Part shown: positions 41,965 to 49,740 of the stretch, piece by piece
Layout of the letters: every line of letters begins with the position of its first letter
Position numbering within the stretch: position 1 is the stretch's first letter
Assembly (NCBI RefSeq): GCF_030623445.1
Contig: NZ_CP130613.1
Span: 310,001 to 374,000, forward strand
Source: Pseudogemmatithrix spongiicola
GTDB taxonomy: Bacteria; Gemmatimonadota; Gemmatimonadetes; Gemmatimonadales; Gemmatimonadaceae
Direction: 5' to 3'
DNA: 64,000 nucleotides
The notes under the pieces: generated by a model
Database searches by the model: none
Told to the model about the DNA's origin: nothing
What the model saw: only the letters and a program-made list of their open reading frames with translations
Position numbers and translations under genes: made by a program

Positions 41965-43185
41965 CTACTCGTAGCGCAGGGCGATGATCGGATCCATCTT
42001 CGCCGCGCGTCGCGCGGGGTACACGCCGAACACGACGCCGACGAATGCCGAGAAGGCGAAGGCCAGCACGACGGACGAACTGCCGACTTCGGTGTTCCAG
42101 CCCAGCAGCTTCGTGAACGCCATCGCACCACCGGCGCCGACGGCGATGCCGATCGCGCCACCCACGAGGCAGAGCACCACGGCCTCGATGAGGAACTGGA
42201 AGAGGATGTTGATCTTCGTCGCGCCGAGCGCCTTGCGGATGCCGATCTCGCGCGTGCGCTCGGTGACCGACACGAGCATGATGTTCATGATGCCGATGCC
42301 GCCGACGAGCAGCGACACCGCGGCGATGCCGGCGAGCAGCATCGAGAACACCTGCGTGGTCTCGCCCAACGTGTTCAGGAAGTCGGCCTGGTTGCGGATC
42401 TGGAAGTCGTCCGGTCGCTCGGGGCGCAGCTTGTGCTCGCGGCGGAGGATCTTCTGGATGTCCGCCATCGTCTCGGGAATCTGCGCCTCGCTCGGGGCGA
42501 GCACGGAGATCGACCGCAAGCGGTTGGAGCCCATGACGCGGAAGCGCGCCGTCTGGATCGGGATGAGGACCTGGTCATCCGGGTTGTTGAACGGCGAGGC
42601 CTGGCCCTTGGACTTGAACGCGCCGACGACGAGGAACTGGATGCCGCGGATGCGGATGTTCTCGCCGATGATGCCGTCGGCGCTCTGCAAGCCGAGGTTC
42701 TGCCACACGGTCGGGCCGACGACGGCCACGCGCTGCCGGCTCTCGTCCTCACCTTGGGTGAAGAAGCGGCCGGCTTCCATCTCGTACTTGCGGACTTCCG
42801 GGAAGTTGGCCGACGTCCCCACGACCTGCGTGCCGGCGTTCTTGTTGAGGAACTGGATCTGCAGGTTGGACGACATCTCGGGCTGCACCGCGGTGAGCAC
42901 GGTGCCGCGCTCGACGAGCGCCTGCGCATCTTCCATCGTGAGCCGCGTGCGGACGTCAAAGCTCATCACGCCGCCGGAGCGCGCCTGGCCGGGCGACACC
43001 GTGAGCAGCGTGGTGCCGAGGGACGAGATGCGGTCGTTCACGGCCTTCTGCGCGCCGCGGCCGAGGGCCACGACGGCGATGACCGCGGACACGCCGATCA
43101 CGATGCCGAGCATCGTGAGCAGCGAGCGCATCTTGTTGGCGCGCAGTGCGCCGAGCGCAACGCGGATCGTTTCGCCGATGAGCAT
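41965..43185 (-). CDS. MacB-like FtsX-type permease (no fused ATPase)
   Basis: 406 residues, ATG 43185. One N-terminal membrane helix (MRSLLTMLGIVIGVSAVIAVVAL), a MacB periplasmic domain (about 45-270) and three C-terminal helices with the coupling motif RTREIGIRKALGATKINILFQFLIEA. It ends in RRAAKMDPIIALRYE. The N-terminal ATPase of E. coli MacB is absent, and no separate ATPase gene follows. It begins five bases after the adaptor gene stop. Together with the adaptor and TolC-like channel it should form a tripartite exporter of unknown substrate. Confidence 0.9.
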   Translation of the reverse strand: MLIGETIRVALGALRANKMRSLLTMLGIVIGVSAVIAVVALGRGAQKAVNDRISSLGTTLLTVSPGQARSGGVMSFDVRTRLTMEDAQALVERGTVLTAVQPEMSSNLQIQFLNKNAGTQVVGTSANFPEVRKYEMEAGRFFTQGEDESRQRVAVVGPTVWQNLGLQSADGIIGENIRIRGIQFLVVGAFKSKGQASPFNNPDDQVLIPIQTARFRVMGSNRLRSISVLAPSEAQIPETMADIQKILRREHKLRPERPDDFQIRNQADFLNTLGETTQVFSMLLAGIAAVSLLVGGIGIMNIMLVSVTERTREIGIRKALGATKINILFQFLIEAVVLCLVGGAIGIAVGAGGAMAFTKLLGWNTEVGSSSVVLAFAFSAFVGVVFGVYPARRAAKMDPIIALRYE

Positions 43186-43189
43186 CGAA

Positions 43190-44917
43190 TTACCTCGGCC
43201 GCCCGCCGCCAGGGCCTGCCGGCGCGCCGCCGAGCGGTGACGCGCCACCGGTCATCGCGCGCATGCGGTCCTGGTTCTCCTGCCGCTGCGCCTGGAGCGC
43301 GACGGCGCTGAGCAGCGCAACCTGCTCGCCTTCCTCGAGACCACTGAGGACTTCGGTGTAGTCGTAATCGGCGACGCCGAGGCGGACCATGCGCGGCTCC
43401 CAGGTGGAGTCGGCCTTCTGGACGAAGACGAGGCCAGAGCGCGAACCGGCGCGGCTGCCGCCATTGCGGGCGGCGCCACCGGTCTGCGCGCCCGGTGCCT
43501 GCAGCGCGCGCGGACCATTGCGCGCCGGCGTGGGCTGGCCCGTGGGGGCCGCCGGCCCTGCGGTGCGTGCGCCGCCGCCCTGCTGGCGCGCCAGGCAGGC
43601 CCGTGCGACCATCGCGTCGACGCCGAGCTCGGTGTACGCCGCGCGAATGCCGCCCATGAGGGCCGGGCGATCCGCATCATTGCTGCGCATCGCCGTCTGC
43701 AGCGAGTCGAGGCGCCGCGCGACGGCCGGCTTGGCCGCGCGGGCATCCGCAACCGCCTTGCACTGCGCGTCCGTGACGTCGGGCATCTGGAAGCCACCCT
43801 GGCCGCCCTGACGCCCGCCCTGCTGCGCCGAGAAGTCCGCATAGCCCGGTCGCGCCTGCGCGCCACCGGCCGGCGGGCCGCCCTGCGGACGCGCGCCGCC
43901 GTTCATGCCCATGGGGGCACCGCCGCCGAAGCCGCCGCCCATCGCGCTGCGCAGCTGCGCCTGCACGCTGTCGGCGTTGAGGCCCAGGAGTCCGGCCACC
44001 TGCGCCACTTCACGCACCGAGCGAATCGCTTCGTTCGGCACCGCAATCACGTTCTCGCGGCGATCTGAGATGATGCTCACCTCGCCGTTCATGCCGGGGA
44101 GGAGCAGGCCCTCGCGGTTCTCGAGCGAGACGAGCACCGGAAACATCGTGACGTTCTGCTGCACGACGGCCTGCGGCTCGATCTTCTCGACGGTGCCGCG
44201 GAAGGGACGATCAGGGAAGGCGTCGACGATCACCGTCGCTTCCTGGCCCTGCATCACGCGACCGATGTCCGTTTCGTTGACCAGCGCGCGGGCGCGGACC
44301 TTCGTGAGGTCGGCCATCTTGATGATGGTCGTGCCGCCACCGACGGCCTGCGTGCCGGACTGAATCACCTGACCCAGCGCGACGGGCTTCTCGATGACCG
44401 TGCCGCGCACCGGCGCGACGACGCGCGCGTCGTCGAGACGCTGCTGCGCGAGGTCGAGGTTGGTGCGCGCACGCACGATCTGCGAGAGCGCGTTCTGGTA
44501 CGTGAGGCCGGCCTGCTCGTTCTCCTGCGCCGTGATGATCTGCGAGCGGAAGAGTTCGTCCGAACGCTTCTTGTTCTGCTCGGCCACGGCCAGCGAGGCC
44601 TGCGCGGACTCCAGGTCGGCCTTCGACTGGTCGAACTGGTTCTGCACGTCGCGCGTGTCGAGCTGGACGATCAGCTCGCCGGGGTTGATGAGCGAGCCCG
44701 TCTCGACGGGCATCTCGATGATCTGGCCGGAGGCGCGGGACTTCACCTCGACGACGTTGATCGGCTCGATGATGCCCGTGGCTTCCGCCTGGACGATGAT
44801 GGTGCGACGCTCGATGGGCGCCGTGGAGATGCGGAGCGGCGCGGCGGCCTTCTTGCCGCAGGCGGCGACGAGGCCGAGGGCGGCGAGGAAGGCGAGGGAA
44901 AGGCGGCGGGGCGACAC
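43190..44917 (-). CDS. Periplasmic adaptor lipoprotein (HlyD/MacA type) with a large insertion
   Basis: 575 residues. Lipobox at AALGLVAAC20. Barrel-sandwich part VEVKSRASGQIIEMPVETGSLINPGELIVQLD, an alpha-helical hairpin (about 90-165), the second lipoyl half VVAPVRGTVIEKPVALGQVI, and a beta-barrel domain ending near IAVPNEAI (298). Residues 299-494 form an unusual Gly/Gln/Ala/Pro-rich insertion containing a short helical block with two cysteines (DAQCKAVADARAAKPAVARRLDSL...ARACLARQ). The C-terminal domain resumes at GLVFVQKADSTWEPRMVRLG. Adaptors of this family are normally 370-450 residues, so the insertion explains the length. Confidence 0.92.
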   Translation of the reverse strand: MSPRRLSLAFLAALGLVAACGKKAAAPLRISTAPIERRTIIVQAEATGIIEPINVVEVKSRASGQIIEMPVETGSLINPGELIVQLDTRDVQNQFDQSKADLESAQASLAVAEQNKKRSDELFRSQIITAQENEQAGLTYQNALSQIVRARTNLDLAQQRLDDARVVAPVRGTVIEKPVALGQVIQSGTQAVGGGTTIIKMADLTKVRARALVNETDIGRVMQGQEATVIVDAFPDRPFRGTVEKIEPQAVVQQNVTMFPVLVSLENREGLLLPGMNGEVSIISDRRENVIAVPNEAIRSVREVAQVAGLLGLNADSVQAQLRSAMGGGFGGGAPMGMNGGARPQGGPPAGGAQARPGYADFSAQQGGRQGGQGGFQMPDVTDAQCKAVADARAAKPAVARRLDSLQTAMRSNDADRPALMGGIRAAYTELGVDAMVARACLARQQGGGARTAGPAAPTGQPTPARNGPRALQAPGAQTGGAARNGGSRAGSRSGLVFVQKADSTWEPRMVRLGVADYDYTEVLSGLEEGEQVALLSAVALQAQRQENQDRMRAMTGGASPLGGAPAGPGGGRPR

Positions 44918-44962
44918 GGAAAACTCCGAGAGAAAACGAAAGGGCGGGGGTCGGATCGGCGA

Positions 44963-46270
44963 TTACTGCAGGTCGCGGCCGATGAGGGCCTCGATCTGCG
45001 CCTTGGCCGTGCGGGCATCCAAGCGCGCCTGGATGAGGTCACGACGGGCCTGGTCGAGCGTGGTCTGCGAGTTGAGTACGTCCAGCAGCGTCGAGGCGCC
45101 GAGGGCATAGCGCTCCTGCTGCACGCGCAGGTCTTCCTCGCCGGCGGCGACGCTGGCGAGCTGGATCTGCACGCGCGCCTCGGCCGTGCGGAAGGCGCCG
45201 AGCTGCTGGATCATGAGCTGGCGCGCGTTGAGGCGCGCGTCGCGCAACTGCACTTCCGCGTTGTCTTCGGCGACGGCGGCCGCGACGACCTGCTGCTCGC
45301 GGTTGAGATTGTTGAAGAGCGGGAAGTTGATGCTCAGCGAGGTCGAGATGTTGCGGTTGCGCTGGTCGCCGAGGAAGCGGAAGCCCGAGTCGGCGGCGGC
45401 GAAGCTCCAGCCGAGGCCGGCGGAGACGGTGGGCAGGTACGGCGTCTTGGCGGCGCGGGAGGACTGGCGGGCGGCGGCAACCTGCGCCTGCGCCTGCTTC
45501 ACGGCCGGGCCCTGCTCGGCGATCTCGAGCAGCTCTACATCCGAAAGCGAGATCGTGCCGGTCTCGGCGGTGTCGTCGGCGGCGGCCGTGACGATGTACG
45601 TGGTGCCGACGAGGCGCGAGAGCGCGGCGTTGGCAGTGGCCAGCGAGTTCTCGGCCTGGAGGATGGCGAGGCGCGCGTTGCCGACCTGGATGGACGTGCG
45701 CAGCGAGTCGGAGCGGGTGGCGGCACCGGCCTGCACACGGGCCGTGGACGCGCGGAGCTGCTGCTCGGCCTGCTCGAGCTGCTTCTGCGCCGCGGCGCGC
45801 TGCTCACGCGCGGCGAGGACGCCGTAGTACTGCTGCTTCACCTGCAGCGCGACGTTGAACGACTGCGAGACCTCGGTGGCCTCGGCGGCGTCGACGTTGG
45901 CGCGGGCGGACTGGAGTTCGAAGTAGCGGCGGCCGCCGTCGAAGATCTCGAGGTTGCTGTTGAAGCGGTGAGAACCGCGCCAGGGCTGGTCGGTGGACAC
46001 GACCTGGTTGAAGTCCGGCACGAAGCGCGAGCCGTCCTGGCGCGAGACGCCGGCGCCGAACGAGAGGTTGGGCAGGAACGCCGCATAGCGCGAGCGCACC
46101 GCCGCGGCGTTGGTGCGCAGGGCGTTGCGGGCCTGCACGGCGGCCGGCGCGTTGCGCCGGGCGAGCCGCACGGCCTCTTCAAGCGCAATCGGCCGCGCAT
46201 CCTGCGCGACCGTCACCTGGGGGAGCACTGCGAGTCCCGCGACCATCATCGACCGAACCATCGCCTTCAT
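44963..46270 (-). CDS. TolC-family outer-membrane channel
   Basis: 435 residues with a signal peptide (MMVAGLAVLPQVTVAQ). Two OEP repeats with long coiled-coil helices are visible, starting at ALEEAVRLARRNAPAAVQARNALRTN and again at DVELLEIAEQGPAVKQAQAQVAAARQSSRAAKTPYLPTVSAGLGW. The C-terminal repeat ends in ERYALGASTLLDVLNSQTTLDQARRDLIQARLDARTAKAQIEALIG, standard for the family. It forms the exit duct of the exporter encoded downstream. Its ATG overlaps the stop of the Spy-like gene (ATGA, 46267-46270). Confidence 0.93.
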   Translation of the reverse strand: MKAMVRSMMVAGLAVLPQVTVAQDARPIALEEAVRLARRNAPAAVQARNALRTNAAAVRSRYAAFLPNLSFGAGVSRQDGSRFVPDFNQVVSTDQPWRGSHRFNSNLEIFDGGRRYFELQSARANVDAAEATEVSQSFNVALQVKQQYYGVLAAREQRAAAQKQLEQAEQQLRASTARVQAGAATRSDSLRTSIQVGNARLAILQAENSLATANAALSRLVGTTYIVTAAADDTAETGTISLSDVELLEIAEQGPAVKQAQAQVAAARQSSRAAKTPYLPTVSAGLGWSFAAADSGFRFLGDQRNRNISTSLSINFPLFNNLNREQQVVAAAVAEDNAEVQLRDARLNARQLMIQQLGAFRTAEARVQIQLASVAAGEEDLRVQQERYALGASTLLDVLNSQTTLDQARRDLIQARLDARTAKAQIEALIGRDLQ

Positions 46271-46644
46271 TGCCGCTTCTCCTGGCGTCGCGCTTCCTCG
46301 CGCTCACGCTGTATCTGATCGTAGGTGGCCTGCTGCTCGGGAGTGAGCAGCTGCCGGATCCGCTGACGGGCCGCGGCGCCGACAGAATCGAGCTGCGGAC
46401 GCACGGGGGCCATCAAGCTGTCGACCTGGCGGTTCCGGTCATCGAGAATGGAATCGAGTTGGGCGCGCTGGCTCGCGTCCATGCCGAGGTCGTCGGCCAG
46501 CCGAGCCCGCATCGCACGGGCATCGCCCCACTCGCGTTGCATGCGTTCCCGGAGGATCGCACGGTCCGCCGCCGCCCCGATCGCGGCCCCAGCCAGCAAG
46601 GCCGCGATGAAGAACGCGACGGCGTACCCATTGGTTCGACGCAT
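46267..46644 (-). CDS. Spy/CpxP-like periplasmic protein, membrane-anchored
   Basis: 125 residues: one N-terminal membrane helix (AVAFFIAALLAGAAIGAAAD), then a helical domain with MRARLADDLGMDASQRAQLDSILDDRNRQVDSLM and the LTxxQ-type motif RQRIRQLLTPEQQATYDQIQRERE near the C terminus. That motif is the signature of the Spy/CpxP/heavy-metal-resistance family, which binds misfolded periplasmic proteins or metals. Position between the anti-sigma-like gene and tolC suggests a stress sensor or chaperone of the operon. Confidence 0.82.
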   Translation of the reverse strand: MRRTNGYAVAFFIAALLAGAAIGAAADRAILRERMQREWGDARAMRARLADDLGMDASQRAQLDSILDDRNRQVDSLMAPVRPQLDSVGAAARQRIRQLLTPEQQATYDQIQREREEARRQEKRQ

Positions 46645-46659
46645 CGTACCCGCCGTTCG

Positions 46660-47046
46660 TTAGTGGTCGGTAACGGCGCGCAGGGTTGCCTGTGCGTCGG
46701 GGGGCACGAGGCCCCGGCGGGCGAAGGTCTGCGGCGCCGTCCGGCCGGCCGGCGTCTCGATGACCGACTCGATGGCCATGCGGCGCTCCAGGGCGCGCTC
46801 GCGCAGGAACACCGACGCGGCGACGATCAGCGTCAGCCCCGCGGCGATGAGGCCGAACTGATAGGCACGCTCGGACATCACCCACCACGCCCGCTCCTCG
46901 CGGCCGCGTTCGATGCGCGCGAGGATGCGCTGCTCGAGGGTGGTCCAGTACGACGCGTCGGCCGGGGGCGCAACGATGGCGCGCAGCTCGCGCGTCAGCT
47001 CGTCCTCGTCGCGGACGATGCGGGGTCCAAGGGGATTCTCACTCAT
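46660..47046 (-). CDS. Probable anti-sigma factor or single-pass membrane partner of the sigma factor
   Basis: 128 residues with one membrane helix (QFGLIAAGLTLIVAASVFL) near the middle. The ATG overlaps the sigma factor stop by four bases (ATGA), the usual arrangement for sigma/anti-sigma pairs. The cytosolic N terminus (DEDELTRELRAIVAPPADASYWTTLEQRILARIER) is acidic and short, without a ZAS zinc motif. No similarity to a named family was recognised, so the role rests on context and topology. Confidence 0.65.
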   Translation of the reverse strand: MSENPLGPRIVRDEDELTRELRAIVAPPADASYWTTLEQRILARIERGREERAWWVMSERAYQFGLIAAGLTLIVAASVFLRERALERRMAIESVIETPAGRTAPQTFARRGLVPPDAQATLRAVTDH

Positions 47047-47633
47047 GATTGCCTCAATGCGCCCAAGACTTGGCGCAGCTGTGAACGGGCGTAGTGCAGA
47101 TCGGAGCGCGCCGTCCCTTCCGGGATGTCGAGCATCTGGCCGATCTCTGCGTGCTTGTAGCCTTCCACGTCGTGCAGCACGATGACGGCGCGCTGCCGGG
47201 CGGGAAGGGTGTTGAGGGCCTCGGTCAGGCGCGCGCGGAGCTCGCCCTTCTCGGCCGGATCCCGGAACGGCGATGCCACCGTCTCGGGGAGTTCGTCTGC
47301 GTCGCGCACCTTGCGGCGGCGCGTCACATCCAATGCGGCGTTGGCCACGATCCGGTGCAGCCAGGCCCCGAAGGCCTGGTCCGGCAGGAAGCGATCGATG
47401 GCGCGGTAGGCGTGGAGGAAGGCCTCCTGCACCGCGTCCTCGGCGTCCTCGTGGTTGATCACGATGGCCCGGGCCACGGCATACGCCCGCCGCTGGTGGC
47501 GACGCACGAGTTCCGAAAAGGCCGCCTGCTCGCCGCGCTGGGCGGCGAGCACGATGTCCTTCTCGTCGGCGGGCCGTTCAGTCACGGTCCGCCGCGCGGA
47601 GGTTCCCCGCCAGGGGAGGGCAATCGAGGTCAT
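47043..47633 (-). CDS. ECF-type RNA polymerase sigma factor
   Basis: 196 residues from ATG 47633. Sigma-70 region 2 is DIVLAAQRGEQAAFSELVRRHQRRAYAVARAIVINHEDAEDAVQEAFLHAYRAIDRF, and region 4 is RLTEALNTLPARQRAVIVLHDVEGYKHAEIGQMLDIPEGTARSDLHYARSQLRQVL with its helix-turn-helix. It likely switches on this operon in response to envelope stress and is held by the downstream membrane protein. A TTG two codons earlier is an alternative start. IS481 copy 2 is inserted about 100 bases upstream. Confidence 0.95.
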   Translation of the reverse strand: MTSIALPWRGTSARRTVTERPADEKDIVLAAQRGEQAAFSELVRRHQRRAYAVARAIVINHEDAEDAVQEAFLHAYRAIDRFLPDQAFGAWLHRIVANAALDVTRRRKVRDADELPETVASPFRDPAEKGELRARLTEALNTLPARQRAVIVLHDVEGYKHAEIGQMLDIPEGTARSDLHYARSQLRQVLGALRQS

Positions 47634-47663
47634 TGGCAACGCTCACTGGTCACGCTCTCCTGT

Positions 47664-47686
47664 ACGCGAAACGGGGCCGCGGCGTT
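47664..47686 (-). promoter_or_regulatory. Candidate autoregulatory ECF promoter
   Basis: On the minus strand AAC (47686-47684) is followed after 17 bases by CGT (47666-47664), matching the AAC/CGT cores of ECF promoters, about 30 bases before the sigma gene. The rest of the -35 (CAACGCC) fits only loosely. Both motifs lie downstream of the IS481 insertion, so they survive it. Confidence 0.3.
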
Positions 47687-47735
47687 GGGCGGGGGATGGG
47701 GTGCGACAGGCTATCCGGCATTGGACAGCCCTAGG

Positions 47736-48752
47736 TGTAGTGGCTCAGCACGTTGTTGACAGGTGCTGGGCGAGCCGCATCGCCGGGGTCGTGTTGCCGA
47801 GGGCGCTGTGCCGCCGCTCGGTGTTGTAGAAGGAGAGATAGTGCGCGAGCGCCCGGGTCCGCCAGCCTGAGCGCGCATACGCCCGGTTGTAGGCCCATTC
47901 AGTGATCAGCGTGCGGATGAAGCGCTCCGCCTTCCCGTTCGTCTGCGGCCGGTAGGGCCGCGTGAAGCGCTGGCCGATGCCGAGGGCCAGGGCCTGCTCG
48001 CCGAAGGGCAGCGCGCGGTAGCAGCTGCCGTTGTCGGTGAGCACGCGCTCGACCGTGATGCCGAGCGCCGCGTACCACGCGACCGCCCGCGCGAGGAAGC
48101 CGGCCGCGGCTTCCGCGGTCTCCTCCGGCAGCACCTCGACGTACGCGAGGCGCGTGTGGTCGTCGATCGCGACGTGCACGAACTCCCAGCCGCGGCCGTG
48201 CGTCCGCCGGGTGTAGTCACCGTGGATGCGGTGCCCCACGCGCGAGATGCGGGCAAGCTTCTTGATGTCGAGGTGCACGAGCTCGCCGGGCCGGTCCCGC
48301 TCGTAGCGGACGATGCGCCGCGGCCCGTCGACGCGCGGCAGGCGGCCCAGGCCGAGGCGGCGCAGCTCGCGGCCGACGGTCGAGAGCGGGATGCCGTAGT
48401 GCTGGGCGATGCGGCGGCTGGACCAGCGCTGGCCGCGGCGCTTGCGGATCTGCCGCCGCCAGCGGCGCGGGATCCGCGTCGGCGACCGGTGCGGGCGCGA
48501 CGACCGGGTCTCGACGTCGTGGGGGCGCTCGAGCCACGCGTAGATCGTCTGGCGGGAGACCGCGAGGTCGCGGGCGACCTGCGCCACCTTCGCGCCGGCG
48601 GCGACGCGGCGGCAGGCCTCCCGTCGCAGATAGGGCGTCAGGCGTGCATTCTTGTGGGTGTTCATGGGGCCTCTGGCGTTGCCGGTTGAGTGGACTCGAC
48701 AACCCCAGCTTGGTGAGGCTACGCCCTGTGAACAACCTCCTGAGTCACTACA
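47736..48752 (-). mobile_element. IS481-family insertion sequence, copy 2 (intact)
   Basis: Terminal inverted repeats of 28 bases at 47736-47763 (TGTAGTGGCTCAGCACGTTG...) and 48725-48752, 24 of 28 matching. A 6-base duplication CCTAGG flanks the element (47730-47735 and 48753-48758). Total 1017 bases. Rejoining the flanks restores GACAGCC-CTA-GGCTGTC, a seven-base stem with a three-base loop, so the element inserted into a hairpin. It shares the CTAGG target end with copy 1, but the two transposases are only distantly alike. Confidence 0.95.
47745..48665 (-). CDS. IS481-family DDE transposase
   Basis: 306 residues, uninterrupted. Helix-turn-helix part KVAQVARDLAVSRQTIYAWLER and RWSSRRIAQHYGIPLSTVGRELRRLG; catalytic core with GELVHLDIKKLARI, FVHVAIDDHTRLAYVEVLPEET, RVLTDNGSCY and RPYRPQTNGKAERFIRTLITEWAYNRAY, ending in YNTERRHSALGNTTPAMRL. 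All three acidic residues appear present, so the element may still be mobile. Confidence 0.96.
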   Translation of the reverse strand: MNTHKNARLTPYLRREACRRVAAGAKVAQVARDLAVSRQTIYAWLERPHDVETRSSRPHRSPTRIPRRWRRQIRKRRGQRWSSRRIAQHYGIPLSTVGRELRRLGLGRLPRVDGPRRIVRYERDRPGELVHLDIKKLARISRVGHRIHGDYTRRTHGRGWEFVHVAIDDHTRLAYVEVLPEETAEAAAGFLARAVAWYAALGITVERVLTDNGSCYRALPFGEQALALGIGQRFTRPYRPQTNGKAERFIRTLITEWAYNRAYARSGWRTRALAHYLSFYNTERRHSALGNTTPAMRLAQHLSTTC

Positions 48753-48768
48753 CCTAGGCTGTCAAACG

Positions 48769-49353
48769 TTACGCGGCGACGGTGCCGCGCAGGCCGATCT
48801 CGTCGGCGCGGGCGCGCATCGCCTCGATGACGAACGCGATATGCGGCTCGAGTTCCACCCCGAGCTCCTGTGCGCCGAGGATGACGTCCTCGCGGCTGAC
48901 GCCGCGGGCGAAGGCCTTGTCCTTCATCCGCTTCTTGACGCTGGAGGCTTCGAGGTCGAGCACGCTCTTGGAGGGGCGGACGAGGGCGGCGGCGGTGATG
49001 AGGCCGCAGAGCTCGTCGACGGCGAAGAGCGTCTTGGCCATGCGGGTCTCGCGGGCGACGCCGGTGTAGTGCGCGTGGCCGAGGATGGCTTGGCAGATCT
49101 CGTCGGAAACACCGAGGCTGCGGAGGTGGCGCACACCTTCCGCGGGATGCTCGGCGTCGGCGGCGTGGGCGTCGTTGGGATAGCGCTCGTAGTCGAAGTC
49201 GTGGAGCAAGCCCGCGACGGCCCAGTCGTTCTCGCTCTCCCCGAAATGGCGGGCGTAGGCGACCATGGCGGCCTCTACGCTCTTCATATGGTTTCTCAGG
49301 GAGGGATTGGTGGTCCAATCTTCCATGAGTTTGAGGGCCTCAGTCCGGTTCAT
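48769..49353 (-). CDS. HD-domain metal-dependent hydrolase
   Basis: 194 residues from ATG 49353. HD signature residues: SLRNHMKSVEAAM, then VAGLLHDFDYERYPNDAHAADAEHPAEGVRHL and ILGHAHYTGVARETRMAKTLFAVDELCGLI. This matches the short HDIG-like hydrolases often annotated 'HAD/HD family', which act as phosphohydrolases on nucleotides or similar compounds. It ends just inside the restored hairpin used by IS481 copy 2. Substrate unknown. Confidence 0.88.
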   Translation of the reverse strand: MNRTEALKLMEDWTTNPSLRNHMKSVEAAMVAYARHFGESENDWAVAGLLHDFDYERYPNDAHAADAEHPAEGVRHLRSLGVSDEICQAILGHAHYTGVARETRMAKTLFAVDELCGLITAAALVRPSKSVLDLEASSVKKRMKDKAFARGVSREDVILGAQELGVELEPHIAFVIEAMRARADEIGLRGTVAA

Positions 49354-49740
49354 TCTTTCGGTGGGAGAGGGGAGAGGGAGGTACGGGCGGGGGTGGGGAG
49401 ACGTCTCACGGGATATGGGAGACGGTGGGGAGGGGGGAGGCGTAGGCCAATCTAATGTTTGCCACGTCGTCTCCCGAACCTTGCCCGTCTGCCCCCCGTC
49501 TCCCGCATTCGCGTCTCTCCATCTCCGCCCGTACTCACGTCTTACGTCTCCCAGCCGCGGCGGGGCGGGAGACGGTCGCGGGAGACGGGAGAGGGTCGAG
49601 CGACGGGAGACGAGGGATTCCCCTACAGAGTTTCCCCTAAAGTCTGACACCCTTGGGGGAGGGTTGGGGCGAGTTTACCCGCGGCCCTCCCCCGGCCGCG
49701 CGGTCGGGGCTGCCCACCCCCCAACCCGCGGAGCCGGGTA
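49354..49740. other. Intergenic region with eight GGGAGACG/CGTCTCCC motifs
   Basis: 387 bases without a gene, between the HD gene and ccoN. The 8-mer GGGAGACG occurs at 49396, 49417, 49567, 49580 and 49605, and its complement at 49468, 49497 and 49545. Spacing is irregular, so this is not a CRISPR. Nearer to ccoN, GGGTTGGGG (49661-49669) pairs with CCCCAACCC (49719-49727). The cbb3 promoter must lie here but was not identified; no FNR-like TTGAT-ATCAA box was seen. Confidence 0.75.

Noticed and set aside
39570-41987. Long open frame on the plus strand opposite kup
   Set aside because: Rich in Glu/Asp/His/Arg with no domains; explained as an antisense shadow of the kup frame.
49354-49660. CRISPR array from repeated 8-mers
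   Set aside because: Repeat is only 8 bases, occurs in both orientations and at irregular distances; no cas genes are near.
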